DNA of 42,761 bases from Saprospiraceae bacterium (GTDB taxonomy: Bacteria > Bacteroidota > Bacteroidia > Chitinophagales > Saprospiraceae), in assembly GCA_019638385.1 (NCBI GenBank), contig JAHBTW010000030.1:1-42761 (forward strand). Reading direction: 5' to 3'. Of this stretch, positions 40,078 to 42,761 are shown piece after piece. How positions within the stretch are numbered: position 1 is the first letter of the stretch; the number at the start of each line of letters is the position of its first letter. The notes below the pieces were generated by a model, which was not told the origin of the DNA, searched no databases, and saw only the letters and a program-made list of their open reading frames with translations. The translations under genes and the position numbers were made by a program.

Positions 40078-40935
40078 GGGATAGTTCATCTAAGTGTGTC
40101 CGGGTTAAAAAATCAATAGACCAAAGTGCAGCTTTCTGCACGATGTGTGGTGAGTACGTCATTCAATCATCATGTAGATGTTTGCTTATTCGATCTCCGT
40201 ACAACTTGATGAGTTCTCGTTGGATCGTTTTCCATCCGTTGGCTTTGCGTTTCCATGACTTTTCGTTGTGTTGTAAAGATAAGTAGAGTTGCTTGAGCAG
40301 CGCCGTATCCGACACCCAGGCGGCCTTACCCTTAATCAATTTGCGGACGATTCGATGCAATGCCTCTACCGGATTAGTGGTGTAGATCATACGCTGCATG
40401 GCCGGCGGATAGTCCATGAATGCCATGAGTTCATCCCAGTCTCTGCGCCAGCTTTGCGCAATGTCGGCGTATTTGCTTTTCCATTTAACGTCAAAGGCTT
40501 CCATGGCCAATTCGGCTGCTGAACGGGTGGTGGCCGTATAAACAGCTCGCAAATCTTGACGAACCGCTCGCACATCCTTTTCAAAATCCGACGCGCGATC
40601 TCGAGGCGTCTGGATTTCCAGAGGCCCCGCCATTGATCTGACCACTTTTTTCGTGTGACCATTTCGCTTATTGGACTTGTCTTTGGCACGTTCTTCTTCT
40701 ATAAAATCATTCATCTCGCCGTTGAGCATCCCGTTTACTGCTGTTTGCAGTAAATCGCTAAATATGCTCCCCTCTCCAAACAGCGATTTTTTAGCGTACA
40801 GATGTGCCTTCATCTTTTCCCGCAGTTCCTCATCAGGAACCAGCTCTTCAAAACTTGTTGCTTTTGTTGTCTTTTTCATACGTTTTTTCGATCTTACGAC
40901 CCAAAGGTAGTGGACACACTTTAATGAACAGTCTC
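40078..40935 (-). mobile_element. IS256-family element, internally deleted
   Basis: The terminal inverted repeats are GTTCATCTAAGTGTGTCC (40084-40101) and its counterpart at 40912-40929 (16 of 18 identical). Weaker similarity extends to about 40078 and 40935. The element is about 858 bp, whereas a full IS256-type element is about 1.3 kb. It holds one minus-strand transposase frame missing its central part. No direct target-site repeat is visible at either edge, so the insertion is old or the ends are not exact. Confidence 0.82.
40163..40879 (-). pseudogene. IS256-family transposase with in-frame deletion of the catalytic core
   Basis: 238 aa, against about 390-400 for the family. The N-terminal third is intact (DLLQTAVNGMLNGEMNDFIE, GHTKKVVRSMAGPLEIQTPR), then DFEK joins directly to DVRAVRQDLRAVYTATTR. 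In complete relatives that sequence lies after both catalytic aspartates. The C-terminal part is normal (IYTTNPVEALHRIVRK). About 160 residues including the two Asp of the DDE triad are missing, yet the reading frame is open. It cannot be an active transposase but could still bind the terminal repeats or dimerise with a full-length copy. Confidence 0.85.
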
Positions 40936-41036
40936 GGATGGTATAGTCCGAAGAGACTAATATTTCGTCTTTTCAGGTTATTTTATTTTTTCATGTTAAA
41001 TTTTTGTTTTTGCAACCCAATTAAATAAATGTTACT

Positions 41037-41044
41037 TATCTTTG
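41037..41044 (+). promoter_or_regulatory. promoter -7 box (TATCTTTG) near the right edge of the IS
   Basis: TATCTTTG fits TAnnTTTG. The nearest TTTG upstream (41009-41012) is 24 bp away, longer than usual. It precedes the short frame at 41067 and not an obvious full-length gene. Confidence 0.45.
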
Positions 41045-41066
41045 TACAACACAAAAAACCAAAAGC

Positions 41067-41141
41067 ATGAAACAGACCTTCACTTTCCCCGCGCCCTTTC
41101 ACCTTTCCTACTCGCCTTCCGCCTGTAGTTCTTTTCCCTGA
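41067..41141 (+). CDS. possible 24-aa peptide or gene remnant
   Basis: An ATG 23 bp after a -7 box and after an A-rich leader (typical of Bacteroidota translation starts) opens 24 codons, MKQTFTFPAPFHLSYSPSAC and four more, then TGA. It shows no family resemblance. It could be a leader peptide, the 5' remnant of a gene, or chance. The following 190 bp (41142-41331) contain no other gene that I can see. Confidence 0.25.
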   Translation: MKQTFTFPAPFHLSYSPSACSSFP

Positions 41142-41331
41142 TACGGTCCATTTTGAGGTTGTTCCATTTTTGATGGGTAGGTATTGCTATTGAATTATTT
41201 TCAAATTTCGCAATGCCATCTTACGCATAACCCCATAAAGCCGGACCATGATCGTCTATATTCCTCCATAAAACAGGCCGATTTAAGTGCTTGAATTGGC
41301 CATATCTTTTCACTCATCAATTCCTTGCTCT

Positions 41332-42009
41332 ATGAAAACGGCGTTTACATTTCTTGTTATGCTCTTTGCGGCTGCTACGGCCTGTGCTCAATCCAATATT
41401 TTGGATACGGAGCTTCCCAAGTGGGAAATAGGGGCAGATTTTTTAACCTTTATTGATACAACCGGACGCTTCCAAAGCTACCTGATCGTAAAAAAACGTA
41501 TAGGTGATCGGGCTAAGCTGCGATCGAGAATCGGGTTTACCTTTGAGGAAATAAGAAACCGTCCGAATAACTACCCGGAAACAGACCTGCTCTCCGGTGG
41601 TCCGTTCGGTTTGTTAGGCAGCATAGGAGTAGAGCATTATGTGCGCCGGGGAAGAGCTTCTTTTTTTGTGGGTGCAGAGGGTGTAGTGTCTATTTTCCGA
41701 CATTGGGAAAGAACTGACACTGATACGCGCCCGCGAGCTGTTCCTCCTACCATAGTGAAGTACCGGCAATACTATTCGAACCAATATTATGGATTAAGTT
41801 TATTGGCCGGAGTGTCTGTAAGAGTAATAGACAGATTTGTTATTTCTTTTGACAGTGCTTTTCGATTAGGCTACCAAAGGGAATATTACAACGCGGACAC
41901 ATGGCTGGGCGACCCCCTTGTTTTGAATTCTTTTGGAGGGCGCACCTTGAAAAGGTACATTGCCGATTTCAGGCCTCTTTCTTCTTTTTATTTCATTTAC
42001 GAATTTTAA
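41332..42009 (+). CDS. predicted outer-membrane beta-barrel protein, unknown function
   Basis: 225 aa from ATG 41332 (a TTG 15 codons upstream lacks a signal context), with signal peptide MKTAFTFLVMLFAAATACAQ. The mature part alternates amphipathic strands (FQSYLIVKKRIGDRAKLRSR, GVEHYVRRGRASFFVGAEGV, YGLSLLAGVSVRVIDRFVIS) and ends in an aromatic strand FYFIYEF. This is typical of small porin-like barrels. I do not recognise a named family. It is A+T-richer than most of the window and 14 bp upstream of the next secreted protein, with which it is probably co-transcribed. Confidence 0.65.
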   Translation: MKTAFTFLVMLFAAATACAQSNILDTELPKWEIGADFLTFIDTTGRFQSYLIVKKRIGDRAKLRSRIGFTFEEIRNRPNNYPETDLLSGGPFGLLGSIGVEHYVRRGRASFFVGAEGVVSIFRHWERTDTDTRPRAVPPTIVKYRQYYSNQYYGLSLLAGVSVRVIDRFVISFDSAFRLGYQREYYNADTWLGDPLVLNSFGGRTLKRYIADFRPLSSFYFIYEF

Positions 42010-42023
42010 AAAAAAAAACATCC

Positions 42024-42716
42024 ATGAAAACGATATATTTTTTATTTTTCCTGTTCTTTCTGCTCGCTTCCCACAAGATGTCGGGGCAACAAATAACCAT
42101 TTCGCCCAATTCGGAAGTCGCAGCCATTTGTCCGTTGATACAAACGGAATTTACCCTGAGCGGCATTCCGCCCACTTGTACAATGTTTACCATTGAACTT
42201 GTGGAGGGCGCTATTGCGGCAGGCACTTCCTTTATAGTGGACGGCAATAAATTTCGGTTGGTGCCGGCGGATATTCCACAAGAAATGAAAGTGCGAATTA
42301 ACCCAATGTCAGGGATATCATGCATCTCACAAACCGATTTCAAGATACTTGTCCGATCTATCGGTGGACAAGCACCTACGATTGACAACTGCAATAACAT
42401 CGTATTAGGAAGAAGCGAAAGTTTTAATCTGACTGCTGAATTGGAGTATTCATACGCCGGTACGAGCGATCAAAAGGAGGTGCGTGAGTACGAGTGGGAA
42501 ATATCGGCAGGCGGCAACAACTGGAATTTGACGACCATCAATCAGCAGGGAGTTCTGCGAAAAATAGCACAGATTGTAACAGATATTCAAAGTGATGCTA
42601 CCATTCGGGCGCGCGCTGTGAGCCATTGCGGAAGAGTGAGCGACTTCTCAAATTGCATAATTGTCCGCTTTGTGGAACCTCCGCTCGCGCAGAGTCTTCC
42701 ACCACAAAAAAAATAA
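42024..42716 (+). CDS. secreted protein with PKD/Ig-like features, unknown function
   Basis: 230 aa from ATG 42024 with signal peptide MKTIYFLFFLFFLLASHKMS. The mature sequence is beta-rich (ITISPNSEVAAICPLIQTEF, KEVREYEWEISAGGNNWNLT, DATIRARAVSHCGRVSDFSN), with cysteine pairs and an Ig/PKD-like pattern seen in Bacteroidota surface proteins. It ends in a Pro-rich tail PPLAQSLPPQKK without a recognisable T9SS sorting domain. It could be a truncated adhesin-like protein. The function is unknown. Confidence 0.6.
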   Translation: MKTIYFLFFLFFLLASHKMSGQQITISPNSEVAAICPLIQTEFTLSGIPPTCTMFTIELVEGAIAAGTSFIVDGNKFRLVPADIPQEMKVRINPMSGISCISQTDFKILVRSIGGQAPTIDNCNNIVLGRSESFNLTAELEYSYAGTSDQKEVREYEWEISAGGNNWNLTTINQQGVLRKIAQIVTDIQSDATIRARAVSHCGRVSDFSNCIIVRFVEPPLAQSLPPQKK

Positions 42717-42735
42717 AAAAATGAATCGCTGGTAG

Positions 42736-42759
42736 CGGGGACGCCTCAAAGCGTCCCCG
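42736..42759 (+). terminator. hairpin at the right window edge, terminator-like
   Basis: CGGGGACGC (42736-42744) pairs perfectly with GCGTCCCCG (42751-42759) around CTCAAA, and TT follows where the window ends. It lies 20 bp after the last stop codon. Whether a longer T-run follows cannot be seen; it could also be a copy of a dispersed palindrome. Confidence 0.55.
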
Positions 42760-42761
42760 TT

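Overview
The window reads as a chromosomal segment of a Bacteroidota bacterium, most likely a Saprospiria/Saprospiraceae-type lineage. The lineage call is an inference from gene content: an SPOR/PD40 cell-envelope protein, a DUF7033 deacetylase, a TPR-plus-HTH membrane regulator, and a mixture of lipoproteins and outer-membrane barrels. Promoter -7 boxes of the Bacteroidota TAnnTTTG type occur at several gene starts. Most of the segment is G+C-moderate to high. The P-type ATPase at 34.9-37.5 kb and the last two genes are visibly more A+T-rich. No rRNA, tRNA or CRISPR array was recognised.

Layout. 0-4 kb: an E2 dihydrolipoyl acyltransferase and a PorE-like TPR/PD40/SPOR envelope protein. 4-8.3 kb: a four-gene biotin-dependent, Na+-pumping decarboxylase operon (carboxyltransferase, OadG-like, biotin carrier, OadB-like), probably methylmalonyl-CoA decarboxylase. 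8.4-10.2 kb: an exported esterase and a prokaryotic pentameric ligand-gated channel homologue. 10.4-13.5 kb (minus strand): a DEAD-box helicase and a DUF7033 polysaccharide-deacetylase-like protein. 13.6-15.3 kb: a secreted protein of unknown function and lipA. 15.3-17.4 kb (minus): selD and selU overlapping, a route to selenouridine in tRNA. 17.5-23.2 kb: a ThDP enzyme (ILVBL/HACL-like), an SPOR protein, a Uma2 nuclease-like protein with a coiled coil, HMG-CoA lyase, a small membrane protein and a LuxE-like acyl-protein synthetase. 23.2-27.9 kb: a manganese/zinc homeostasis locus made of a DtxR/MntR regulator and a TroABCD ABC importer. The first permease carries a second DtxR-like domain, and matching operator-like palindromes lie in front of both transcription units. 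28.3-34.9 kb: a membrane TPR/HTH regulator, a chagasin-type protease inhibitor directly followed by a papain-family protease, glutathione peroxidase, and a DUF3089 lipoprotein hydrolase. 34.9-40 kb: a divergent P-type ATPase convergently overlapping an M14 zinc carboxypeptidase. 40-41 kb: an IS256-family element whose transposase has lost its catalytic core by an in-frame deletion. 41.3-42.7 kb: two secreted or outer-membrane proteins of unknown function.

The most unusual non-coding signal is a dispersed repeat built from 7-bp units (AGCTRCG-like) arranged as two inverted arms around an AGTTT...AAACT core. Seven copies are present, and every one lies within about 110 bp downstream of a plus-strand stop codon. 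Two are long (about 150 bp) with related interiors. A second family, a 166-bp hairpin element, directly abuts one of them and supplies the stop codon of the helicase gene. A cluster of short hairpins sits at 4.0-4.2 kb.

Functional links: lipA and the E2 protein share lipoylation. HMG-CoA lyase and the decarboxylase fit branched-chain amino acid and propionate metabolism. The DtxR regulator and TroABCD form one metal regulon. The inhibitor and protease form a likely self-protection pair.
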